Shown: positions 55,401 through 64,000 of the stretch, piece by piece
How positions within the stretch are numbered: the stretch's first letter is position 1
Layout: every line of letters begins with the position of its first letter
DNA from: Apoda limacodes
Lineage: Eukaryota; Arthropoda; Insecta; Lepidoptera; Limacodidae
Assembly (NCBI GenBank): GCA_946406115.1
Contig: OX291561.1
Location: 3,960,273-4,024,272 of the forward strand
Direction: 5' to 3'
Length of the DNA: 64,000 nucleotides
The notes under the pieces: model-generated
The model's database searches: none
What the model saw: the letters and a program-made list of their open reading frames with translations, nothing else
Told to the model about the DNA's origin: nothing
Translations under genes and position numbers: made by a program

Positions 55401-58400
55401 TTTTGGAGTGGGCTCGTCGCGCCTCTCCGTGAACACTGCCATTGACACCCTTCAGCGTGCTTTGCTGGCCGCGCTTTGTCACTTGTGACCTACCAGTAGA
55501 AAGAGGTTAATAAACCTTGTCCAGAAAAAGCGAATTCGCAGTTTCCACTTGCGTGACGACACACTCTTGAAGGCGAGGTACTAGGCGTCGATATAAATCG
55601 CGCACAGTGACTGGCTAAGTGCGATTCTATTCATAGCTATGCAGCGACACTCTAGAGCCACCATTGGTGCTGCCACTACAAACACCCGTGTCGAACCGCG
55701 GGGAATCAGCTTTTCTGGACACTTTCTTATGGGCATGTTGGTACTTCTTAAATAATATAATATAACTATTAAATATATATTGATGTTCATTATGTCTGTT
55801 AGGCCCCGTTGAGAACCCTTTTAGACGTACCAATGGAATACTAATGAGAATATTGATTATGGGGTCACTTGAGATATCGCTTAAAAAGACTACTTAATAT
55901 GCAAATGAAAACTCAATGATGTAATGCGACACTAAGGAGACCCATGTCCAGCAGCGAACCTTAAATTCAAATCCTATAAAAAAATTGATAAACTATAGGT
56001 GATGGTATAAAACTCAGCTAAGAATGAGAAAGAAAAAAATAACAATTGAATGAAGTCTGCAGTACAGTAGTATAAAGCCCTTACCTAATCCTCAAACCGA
56101 TCCTAACATAGAGACACATGATGACGATACCCGGCAGCAGAAAGAACCACAGGCTGCTCAGCTCCCAGATGTACCATGAGGGCATCTGGAGCATTCCACA
56201 AAACGCAGAGTTGAGGGACACGTTCCCGGATCCTGGTTAATAAGATACACAAACACGTAACATAACATCTCCAATATATATACATGATATAATAACTTAA
56301 ATATGAATATGTCGCGGCCCGATCTTAAAATTGATCACTTCATGATGTTTCCGACCTTTTCATGATATGGTCGTATTTCATGATATACAACAGTACACGC
56401 TGACCACATCAAGATATGGTCTAGCCAGATCAGATAGGATAGTTTTTCGTAATTTGGTACATACTTAACAACTTACATGATCATTTTAAAGACGATTTTT
56501 TTAAATTTTTAAAAATGACGTTGTAATTGACTTTATGTGAAAATCTGATTCAAAGCTGATAAAAATTTGTAATAAAGATACTCGGTGTATTTAGACTTTT
56601 GGCAACAATACTTTATCCTTTGTCACTCTTGAGACGATTTTTGTAGTCATCTTTACATTTATCTCAGAGAGTTAACCGAGCACGCCCTTCAATTATAAAT
56701 TTTTCTTCAAGTAAAGTGGCGTTTTGTTGACTGACATAATATACATTATGTGCTTAATGTCGATAATCCAACTAAAGAGAATGAGCTAAGATTTGTAGTG
56801 TGTCATAAATAATTTATGTCTATTTAACTTAGCTGGATTATGACATTAAACGCATTGAAGCAATGAACAAAACGCACCTTAAATAAGCTACTCAGCTACT
56901 AATCACATGTTAATAAGAGGGGCGCGTGGAACCTTTAATCTGCCACCCGCTTATCCTTTACGCTTGCGACCGACCGCGCGACAATACGTTCGCGCGAACA
57001 AATTCAAACATTCGTGTTGAATGAATTCCATGCTGATGGCGAGCGGTGCAATGGTAGAAAGTAGCCGTGGGCATAATTTCGAACAATACCTCGAAACACA
57101 TCCCATTATACAAGCGGTAGAACACGCAAAGGGAGGCAAAGTCTTTTTCGATACGGCAAGTGAGTTTGGGATCGTCGATAATTCTCAGACAGCCCGTCGT
57201 TGAACCGAGTCAAAAGGGCCAAGCTGGTATCCGGGTGAACCCGCCCAGAGATGGCAGCAGTACTACATATGGGGCCGAACTTGCGACTTGTAAAGCAGCA
57301 ACCTCTGCCCCAACGTGAAGTACTGCTTATCTTTGTACCTACATTAACGATACATATGAAATAAAGGTATCGTTAACTTAATTTAAAAAAAAATAATGCA
57401 CCTTTTATATTATTTTATATTTATATTATGGTCATGCTACATTATGATGTGGCCAAACGTTGATTGACATATCATCAGATAGTCAGTTATATCGGGCTAT
57501 ATCATGATATACGACCATTTCATGAAATAGTCGGAAAAATCATGAAGTCATCAATTCTAATCGGGCCGCAACATATACACATAATATACGAACTCCATTA
57601 CGTGCACATAATACAAGGTGCCAATTTTTTTTTTTTTAAATCATCATCATCGATTATCTTTTTCTTTTTTGCCTCACACGTCCCCACCGTTTTTTGAGCG
57701 TGACTGTGATTTGAGCCAAAGTCCATTACGCGGGCCTAGTTTGGATTGTGGACTACACATAGGTACGTCTTTCTTTTAGACGTACGCAAGATTCCCGCGA
57801 TATTTTCTTTACCAATATATATACATAATGTTAATTCCAATATGCATTCATAATACAACAGTTCCAATCCTATATGAATATATAAAATTTGTTGTAGAAT
57901 GAGGCTGTCACTTCTGGTGATTAAATCCGTGATGTATACATACATATATATACATAATATAACAACTTCAATGTTGTTCTGTGCCCGGAATAATTTGAGT
58001 GTTCATTAGTTACAAATAACGAACGGATTATATTCGGGTGTTCATTATTGAACCGAATTTTGCCGATTACAATTTTTAAGATAAAATGAAACTTCTGAAG
58101 TGTTTAAAATGATTTGTAAATAATAACATAAACTTTGGTAAAATAATTTGTTTTAATAAACTACCGGACATACGCGGTTTGACTTACGTGTTGGTTTGTC
58201 TAAGCTCTTGCTCGACTTATTACGTACGGGCCTTTTCCCCCTTATTCATTCATATGCGGTGGTGACGATTTTGTATATTTATAGTAGTCAGTCGTTGTCA
58301 AACATTTTCGCCATACAAAAAATATACAGTTTAATTGCGTATTTCCTTTTTGTTAAAAATCAGCACACCTGACCTGGTGGGTAGTCATGGTAGCTGATGG

Positions 58401-59606
58401 TGGTGTAATAAGCGAAGGGCGAGGCAGCGCTGAGTGCGAGCGGCCACAGCGCAGCCAGCACGCGGCGCGCGCGGCGCAACCCCACCAGAGAGTGCAGTCG
58501 GAGCGGGCGACAGATCGCGAGGTACCGCTCCAGTGAAAACGCCACTATCGTCAACACTGATGCATACGACGATCTAAACCACAGTAGACGTCATAAAATA
58601 ATTTATTTTTTATATGTACCATGCTAAAGACACACACTCACATGCGTGCAAATTATGCTTATTATGTCATAAAAAAGTCAATATTTCTTAACTAATATTT
58701 TGTAAATACTATAGTAAACGTTAGGCCCGTTTAGTTTTTATAAAACCAGCCAAGTACGAGTCGGACTCGGGCACGAAGGGTTCCGTTCCATTATCTATAA
58801 AAACGGCAACAAAATCACGTTTGTTGTTTCGAAGCCCCCTTAAATATTTATTTATTTTGTTTTTTAGTATTTTTTGTTATAATGGCAACAGAAATAGATC
58901 ATCTGTGAAAAATTCAATTGTCTATCACGGTTTATGAGACTGGCCTGGTGACAGGCGGACAGATGGACGGACAGAAAAGTCTTAGTAATAGGGTCCCGTT
59001 TTTTACCCTTTGGGTACTGCACCCTAAACACTAGGGTTACAAGTGATAATTATTATCGATAAATTATCTTTGATAATCTACCTAAAATAGTAGACCATCA
59101 AAATCATATTTAATTTAAATGTAGATTATAGATTCTTCAGATATACAACCCTAATACGATTAATAATGTTTTGAGTATGAGATTAATTATTTTCTCACAA
59201 TTTTTGTCTATAGTTTTGGTCTTATAGATTTTCAATTACCAAATTATGGCCAGTAAAAAGATTACATTGATCTTTAAATCCGTATGATTTATTGCTAAAC
59301 GTTCTATGTTCATAGAATTGACAGGTATATGGTGTTTGATGAATGATCGGGTAAATATATGTCAATTCTATCATGATAATTATTATCAACCGCATATTTA
59401 TCATCATAATTTCTAACTGAAACAAGTTACAAATATTACGCTACATTGTTCAGCTTTCGAGATAAAAAAATATTTACAATTAAAAATGAAATATTATAAT
59501 AATGAAAATACTCACGCTTCAGAGATGAGCGCTCTCAGCTTGCAGAACACGATGCCAAGAGAATAAGGGTACTGGTGCCAGTAGATGGACAGGTCGTTTG
59601 GAAGAC
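52113..59606 (-). CDS. Pyrokinin/PBAN/CAPA-type neuropeptide receptor (class A GPCR), 3' six exons
   Basis: This is a G-protein-coupled receptor of the plasma membrane, related to the vertebrate neuromedin U receptors, whose insect ligands end in PRL- or PRV-amide. Six exons join in phase and give about 363 residues plus stop: 59516-59606, 58374-58573, 56085-56232, 55380-55489, 54425-54608 and 52113-52473. In order they show extracellular loop 1 with the TM3 cysteine ([11 protein letters not shown]); TM3-TM4 with ERY in place of DRY; loop 2 with its disulfide cysteine (AFCGML); TM5; an intracellular loop with [18 protein letters not shown]6 [11 protein letters not shown]7 [11 protein letters not shown]; helix 8 [11 protein letters not shown]; and a tail of about 110 residues. 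The SVHGE...RML segment and CWAPFH point to this receptor group; which subtype is not decidable by eye. The N-terminus, TM1 and TM2 are missing from the window. No frameshift or stop interrupts the exons, so the gene looks functional. Confidence 0.9.
52474..54424 (-). other. Receptor intron with GC donor
   Basis: The donor is CGCAG|GCAAGT, the typical consensus of GC-AG introns, and the acceptor is TTCCAG|GT. Using the GC donor (phase 2) gives [15 protein letters not shown]. The nearest GT, three bases later, would throw the helix-8 exon out of frame. The intron holds the TTAA-flanked repeat at 52604-53096. Confidence 0.8.
52604..53096. mobile_element. TTAA-flanked 493-bp repeat, copy 2, in a receptor intron
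   Basis: It starts GGCTGCGGTTATAGGC after TTAA (52600-52603) and ends TATCGCCCTC before TTAA (53097-53100). It matches 44559-45066 throughout, with scattered substitutions and small deletions. It sits between two similar local segments containing 'agtaatgcactgat' (about 52532 and 53121), as if it inserted into a short tandem repeat. Confidence 0.7.
54425..54608 (-). CDS. Receptor exon: TM6, loop 3, TM7
   Basis: The acceptor is TATTCTTATAG|TG and the donor is the GC site at 54424. It encodes [20 protein letters not shown] (TM6), [16 protein letters not shown] (loop 3) and [20 protein letters not shown] (TM7, with NPxxY), then NVMSR. Phase 1 in, phase 2 out. Confidence 0.9.
55380..55489 (-). 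CDS. Receptor exon: third intracellular loop
   Basis: The acceptor is TCTACTGGTAG|GT and the donor is GCTGG|GTATGT. It encodes [20 protein letters not shown] and then [17 protein letters not shown], the basic loop before TM6 that contacts the G protein. SVHGE followed by S/K-K-I/V-RML is characteristic of pyrokinin-type receptors. Confidence 0.85.
56085..56232 (-). CDS. Receptor exon: loop 2 and TM5
   Basis: The acceptor is TTATTAACCAG|GA and the donor is ATTAG|GTAAGG. It encodes [20 protein letters not shown] (loop 2 with an N-x-S sequon and the disulfide cysteine), [20 protein letters not shown] (TM5) and YVRIGLRIR. Confidence 0.9.
56716..56881. mobile_element. Small MITE nested in the composite element
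   Basis: The left end 'gcgttttgttgactgacata' to 'gataatccaacta' and the right end 'tagctggattatgacattaa' to 'acaaaacgcacct' form imperfect inverted repeats of about 50 bp over 166 bp. A half copy lies at 51800-51845. The flanks suggest a TAA-type duplication, not proven. Confidence 0.5.
57010..57332 (-). pseudogene. Internal LINE fragment lacking the 3' end
   Basis: It matches 11128-11450 of the young LINE (from 'gaatgaattcc' through 'ccgtgggca' to 'cgtgaagtactgctt') with one 20-base deletion near 57146. Both the LINE 3' terminus and the poly(A) are missing, unusual for direct target-primed insertion. Confidence 0.8.
58374..58573 (-). CDS. Receptor exon: TM3, loop, TM4
   Basis: The acceptor is GGTTTAG|AT and the donor is CCACCAG|GTCAGG. 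It encodes [20 protein letters not shown] (TM3 with the E-R-Y ionic-lock motif), [21 protein letters not shown]4 and YHDYPPG. It is much more GC-rich than the surrounding introns. Confidence 0.9.
58745..59030 (+). repeat. Dispersed repeat family A copy in a receptor intron
   Basis: The head is 'ccaagtacgagtcggactcg', the middle is 'aaaatcacgtttgttgtttc', and the tail is 'ggacagatggacggacagaa' then 'ggtactgcaccct'. It is in the intron between the loop-1 and TM3 exons, antisense to the gene. Confidence 0.7.
59516..59606 (-). CDS. Receptor exon: extracellular loop 1
   Basis: The acceptor is TCTTTATAG|GT and the donor is GAAGC|GTGAGT. It encodes [20 protein letters not shown] and then [11 protein letters not shown], including the TM3 disulfide cysteine. 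This is the most 5' exon found. The upstream exon must end in phase 1 and encode TM1-TM2. Confidence 0.9.
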
Positions 59607-60754
59607 CTATAAAGAAATTAAAGTCATTTACTCTTACTCAATAGCACGCATACACATTCTTTCTAAAAACATTTAAGAAAACTTTATTAAGGGAGTAGTT
59701 AAATTTTTAAAGTGTCTGCAACACGCGAGTAATAATACCACTAGCATTTACGTGTTGAGTTATTTCTGGTCGAAGGGACGACCCCAAGAGCGACAACCCA
59801 AGCTGAGACGCCCTCCCCTGCGGGGAGCCCTTGAGCGTTGGGCGCTATATGGGCTGAGACTCCTTTAGAGTCTCGCCCCAAAAGCCCGGTGGAACAGTCA
59901 TGGTTACATCAACCAACTCCGTAGTCAGTCAAAAAAAAAAAAGATTTTTGATCTCGACTGTTGTAACTATTTTTAGAAATTATAGATAGTTAGATAACTC
60001 CTTATGGATTACCAGTATTTAAAAGTAATTAACAAACATAAATATTTAAATGACGTTACAATTTAGGCGGTCTTATCGCTGTTTAGCCATTTCTTTCAGA
60101 CAACCCTGTTCTTATAGTGAATAAATAAATTTCGTGCTTCCTAGTTAGTGAATTGCATGCACAGCAAAGTATTATACATGTATATTATTTATACATACAT
60201 TGTACATGTATAAATTATACGTGTAAGATATGCGGAGATTTCGAATAATACAAAACCATAACACAATAACATTGAGTTAATTTATTTTCACCCCGGGCGT
60301 AAAGACGGTAGGTATTTCCTTTCATTTTTAGACACAAAGCCGCAACTGTGATGTGAAATTTAGATTTGTGTTTTTGGAGTGGTCAGTAAACATCATTTTA
60401 TTTACTTTATAAAACCTCCAATGAAATGTATCCTGTTCAGGTGATATTATACACAACGTTTAAGGGCTGCGGTTTTAAGACGTATTTAATTTAGACGTTG
60501 TACCAAATACACACTACAATTTTTAAAAAAAAAACCACAAAGACAACTCTACTCAGACCTAAAAATTTTAACACAGAAATTCGTGCAATTTTTACCTCTA
60601 CAGAAAACAAACCTCGAAAGAGCAATAAAAAAATAGTTATGTTTATGTTGTCATTTTATTATTCTGTAATTAATTGAGATCTAATCCTGTAATTTTTTTA
60701 AATACATAGATGCCGTTATAGGCAACGCCAATCTTATTTCTTATTTGACTCCCT
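59607..60754. other. Upstream receptor intron, family B retroposon at 59768-59942
   Basis: At 59768-59942 there is a plus-strand family B copy ('ggacgaccccaagagcgaca' to 'ccaactccgtagtcagtcaa') ending in about 13 A. The rest is AT-rich. I looked for a minus-strand exon encoding TM1-TM2 here and found none. Confidence 0.55.
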
Positions 60755-60990
60755 CGCAGCGTAGTTGGTAGTGTGGCCGACTGCTGTGCACAGGGTGTAG
60801 GTTCGATTCCCGCACTGAACAAACATTTATGTCATAAACATTTGTGTTTGTCTGGAGTCTGGGTGTGTTTATTTATGATATGTATGTATATCCAAAAAAA
60901 AAGTAATTGTATGTATTTGTGTCCGTTGTCTGGTATCAAAACACAAGCTTTGCTTACTTTGGGGTTATGCTGTGTGTAATGTACAAAAAT
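60755..60990 (+). repeat. tRNA-derived SINE copy
   Basis: The A box (GTAGTTGGTAGTGTGGCCGA) and B box (GGTTCGATTCCC) are present. The body and the 'gctgtgtgtaatgtacaaaa' tail match the copies at 30768 and 44318, with small deletions near the 3' end. Confidence 0.8.
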
Positions 60991-61141
60991 ATTTATTATT
61001 ATGTATTATTTACCAACGAGGCTTAACCTTTAATGTGTAACATTTGGCTGGTCGAAAGTGACCAGTCAATATAAAAAAGCGTCACACGAACGTTGGACCT
61101 TTTTGATAACTGGAGAGTATACTACCGAGCAGCGGCGACAC

Positions 61142-61380
61142 ATTTTACATCACTCTAATTTCACATCACTCTAATTTTAAATCACTCTAATTTTACATCA
61201 CTCTAATTTTACCTCACTCTAATTTTATATACTCTAATTTTACATCACTCTAATTTGACCTCACTCTTATTTTACTTAAATTTTACATTACTCTAATTTC
61301 ATATTACTCTAATTTTACATCACTCTAATTTTAAATAACTCTAATTTTTCATCACTCTAATTTTACCTCACTCTAATTTT
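61142..61380. repeat. 16-bp satellite
   Basis: About 14 units of TTTTACATCACTCTAA occur in tandem, with variants (ttaaat, ttacct, tttcat) and a few shortened units. Confidence 0.9.
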
Positions 61381-62503
61381 GTCAACAGCCATGAATAGAG
61401 AAAGAGAAAAAAACCGTTTCCTGATTAAGCTATTAAGGTATTGCATGAACATTGTCGAGACTTTTAACCTTAATTTATTTTTCTCATTCGTGTTTTCTCT
61501 AACAGTTGATATCACCATTTTGTTAGTTTTCCTGACCTAGGCTATTTATTTTCGTTTTCCCTGTTTAGGTTAGGTAAACTAACAATGGATATGCTGTAAC
61601 ACTATTGTATTTTCAGGATTCGTAGTCGGGCGAAAAAACTCCTGGATCATCAGCCAGAACTCAGAACAGAAATAGAACAACAAGACACCTCTAGCGTTAA
61701 TTGGATTTTTTTACAGGAATTCACAGAGTTTCTGCTGTTTCTCACCAGACCGCAACCAAGAGAAAAGTCGTCCGCTACCACCGACAAAGACTGTTTTTAT
61801 TACTTCTTCTTCTTCCTACGAAAATAACTTTTTTAATCCTCTTTCTTCTTGTTTATTTCTGTATTACGCGCCTCTGGAATCGAACCCACGAACTTCAGAG
61901 GGAGCCGTAACAATGTACGCTATTCACATTTTACGAACGTAAAAAACGTGTTAGGTGATGAGTAGCCTATATCTCCGTACTGGGTACAAGCCAGATTCTG
62001 TACAAGTTACAATTACAACTATTGGTTGCCCCATACCGGCAACTGAACCTGGGACCTAACGTTCTACCACTGCGCCACTAGGCCCTAGATAATGCAGAAT
62101 ATTAATAAACGATATAATTCAGAATACATTCTATCTAAGGAGCTTAGACAAATTTTTGACGAGGCCTAGGAAGGCAGAATAATCCGTTGATTCTGGCTGC
62201 TATTGTTAAGCCATATTAGAGGCCTTCGGGCGGTTTGACCAAACAAATCCGTAACCTAAGATTAGGTCTGATTCCCTCAGACTTGCGAAGTCAAGTCAGT
62301 CGCTTTATATAAATACCAGAACCTTCGTCAAATTGTTTGGGTTCGGTAACCGACCCCGAGAAAAGCTGTTTAAGAGTTAAGTCCATAAAGAAGTTAAAAG
62401 CTGGTTATCTTGGACGTGTACTGAGCCACGACGGAAATAAAGTTAAAAGAAAATGTCGAACTAGATGACGAAAAATGGTTATGTCAATTAATGTAAAGGC
62501 GCC
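61381..62503. other. Stretch with two tRNA-like segments
   Basis: At 62027-62086 (minus strand) a tRNA-like segment has CCTAGTGGCGCAGTGGTAGA (A-box type) and CAGGTTCAGTTGCC (B-box type). At about 61868-61912 (minus strand) only a T-arm-like piece, GTGGGTTCGATTCC, is seen. Both look like SINE heads or pseudogenes. No protein gene is supported. Confidence 0.45.
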
Positions 62504-62755
62504 TTAACCCTTTACCGCATGTCGTTTCAAATTTGACGCACTATCATATTGTGTTGAAATATCCGCTTCACAGCATCTGTGATACGTGATGTGAGCTACC
62601 ATGATTAGCATGGGTAAAACGGAACGTAACAGAAACACTGGCGAACTCTATCTTATATCTGGTTTGATATTTTTATAATAGAACTTGTCGTTCGGACATT
62701 TTTTGCGGTGAGTGATATTGAATAGTTTGCTAAAACTATTTCGATTGCTTTTTGA

Positions 62756-64000
62756 ATGGAAATAAATAAGTTATTTGAGTTTTCTGGATGGAAAATGGAT
62801 CCCGCAAGATTCTACAGTAGAACACGTAAGTATTATGATCCATATCTTATTGAAAATATTTTTCCAACTTTGTTCCCAAAATGGAACAGTATGAACTAAG
62901 GGCAAGTAAAATATCGACAAATATGGAACTATATGCTTTACCGTTTGTATTAATGCTTGACCAAATATGGAACTCTATGCAGAGGTACTAAAGTAGTATT
63001 AAATATTATTATTAGTATATAATTATGTTATGAAATCTTTATAACTGAGCAGTAGGCAAAGTATTTTTTACGTTTCGTTTTACTTTAAACAGTCTGTATA
63101 TTCAACTTACAGTTATATATTGTTATTGTCATACAAAAACCGTTAGTAGATCTTTTTTTAATTACAGGCATAATTAAGAATCGCGGGCGTAATATTTCTT
63201 TGTTTCCTGAAGAAAGTGAAGATGAAAACCTGTCAGATGTAGATGATTATAACTTACCTCTTAGGACAGCTGCTACCATTGAAGAAACAGACAATGAATC
63301 TGATTATTTTGAAGAAGATGGAAACATTATGTCAGATATAGATGTTATATATTTGAAAGAAGATACTCAAACCGATACTTTTTCTGACGAAGTTGAAGAA
63401 GCGAAAAACTTAGAAGAACCATCAACATCTACAAACATAAAGAGCAGTAACAGAAAAAAGGCACAAAAGAAAACAAAAGAGACACAACAATGGACTAAAC
63501 TGACATGGACCGAGAAATCAATTGATTATGAAAGCCAAAATACCAGTTTCTTAGGTTGTGAAGATCTCCCAGAAGAAATCATGAATTTGCAAACCCCAAT
63601 AAATTTTTTAAGTATCTTTTTCCAACAGAGGCTTTAAATCTAATGCACGAACAAAGAAACCTGTACGCACAACAAGTTCAGATTGAAAAAGCAAATTATA
63701 TAGCTAGGGATGACATCAGTAAATTTATAGGAATTATCATTTATATGTCTGTTGTTCAGTTGCCGCCTACGCACCATTATTGGAGAGAAGGAACATATAT
63801 AGAAAAGGTAGCTTCAACTTTAACTTGTAACAAATTTGAAGAAGTGAAGAGATTTTTGCATTTCTTTGATAAAACCGAAGAATTTAAACCGAACGAACCT
63901 AGTTATGATAAACTACAAAAAATAAGATCATTCCTTGACATTCTGAGACTTCAATTATTGAAGGTCCCTAAAGAAGAGCACTTGGCAGTAGACGAACAAA
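62756..64000 (+). CDS. piggyBac-like transposase, partial, with intron and frameshift
   Basis: This is a cut-and-paste transposase acting at TTAA sites. Exon 1 (62756-62825) encodes MEINKLFEFSGWKMDPARFY and then SRT. It joins in phase 1 to exon 2 at 63168 (R-IIKNRGRNISLFPEES). An acidic, low-complexity N-terminal region follows, then the start of the conserved domain. After a one-base deletion in a T run at 63604-63609 the frame continues as KYLFPTEALNLM, RNLYAQQ, ISKFIGIIIYMSVVQLPPTH and HYWREGTYIEKVASTLTCNK. It reaches VDEQ at the last bases, where the aspartate (63991-63993) should be the first catalytic residue. As read, translation would stop about 10 codons after the shift (stop at 63637). 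The domain order and the FIGIIIYM, HYW and F.E..RFLHFFD segments are diagnostic of the family. Confidence 0.8.
62826..63167 (+). other. 342-bp intron in the piggyBac-like transposase
   Basis: The donor is ACAC|GTAAGT and the acceptor is TTTTTTTAATTACAG|GC; phase 1, C plus GC giving arginine. Without it, exon 1 runs into a stop and the long frame has no ATG near its start. Confidence 0.6.

Larger units (their letters stand above)
56307..57576. mobile_element. Composite inverted-repeat element in a receptor intron
   Basis: The left end (from 56307, ATATGTCGCGGCCCGAT) and right end (to 57576) match as inverted repeats for roughly 80 bases at about 85%, through 'acttcatgat', 'ttccgac' and 'atggtcgtat'. 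Weaker similarity continues inward ('gaccacatca' against 'gccacatcat'). The 1.27-kb span contains a smaller MITE (56716-56881) and a LINE fragment (57010-57332), so the original DNA element was shorter. No transposase is seen. Confidence 0.65.
62504..64000 (+). mobile_element. piggyBac-like transposon, left part
   Basis: A TTAA at 62504-62507 is followed directly by CCCTTTACCGCATG, the standard left boundary of piggyBac-like elements. A subterminal palindrome CACAGCATCTGTG lies at about 62571. The transposase gene follows. The right end is outside the window. Confidence 0.75.

Noticed and set aside
62027..62086. Possible functional tRNA on the minus strand
   Set aside because: A- and B-box-like segments are present, but I could not pair an acceptor stem or find a convincing anticodon arm; more likely a SINE head.

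Overview
The window looks like nuclear DNA of a lepidopteran insect (moth or butterfly). It is AT-rich, gene-poor and dense in transposable elements of types common in Lepidoptera: a jockey/CR1-like LINE ending in poly(A), tRNA-derived SINEs, short Helitrons with TC...CTAG ends, TTAA-flanked elements, and dispersed tetranucleotide-bearing repeats. I cannot name the species.

Layout. 1-10 kb: Helitron ends, a SINE, an old LINE copy, a TTAA-flanked MITE with 53-bp inverted ends, an exact 60-bp duplication and a 5S rRNA-derived fragment. 10.7-13.5 kb: a young 5'-truncated LINE on the minus strand with an uninterrupted 850-codon frame and a 60-bp poly(A); seven shorter pieces of the same family lie elsewhere. 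13.6-20.5 kb: Helitrons, dispersed repeats and LINE pieces. 21.5-23.6 kb: a complete IS630-Tc1-mariner element with 27-bp inverted ends, whose transposase becomes one 451-residue DD82E protein once a 183-bp intron is removed. 23.7-25.1 kb: a dead LINE. 26.4-29.0 kb: a 37-bp minisatellite containing a 780-bp segmental duplication. 30-51 kb: SINEs, Helitrons, a second LINE type and a TTAA-flanked 0.5-kb repeat.

52.1-59.6 kb holds the only host gene I can support: the last six visible exons, minus strand, of a class A neuropeptide receptor of the pyrokinin/PBAN/CAPA (neuromedin-U-receptor-like) group. It runs from the first extracellular loop to the stop codon. All five introns join in phase, and the last one uses a GC-AG splice pair. 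Exons for the N-terminus, TM1 and TM2 were not found and probably lie beyond the window. Its introns carry nested mobile elements. At the right edge (62.5 kb onward) a piggyBac-like element begins at TTAA/CCC; its transposase has an intron and a one-base frameshift, and is cut off by the window end at the first catalytic aspartate.

Apart from the receptor, the genes do not cooperate: they are independent mobile elements. I see no operon, CRISPR array or defence system, and none is expected here. The most distinctive items are the apparently intact intron-bearing DD82E transposon, the GC-AG receptor intron, the TTAA-flanked repeats, the minisatellite and the two 5S-derived fragments. Splice sites and families were assigned by eye, without database searches or transcript data.
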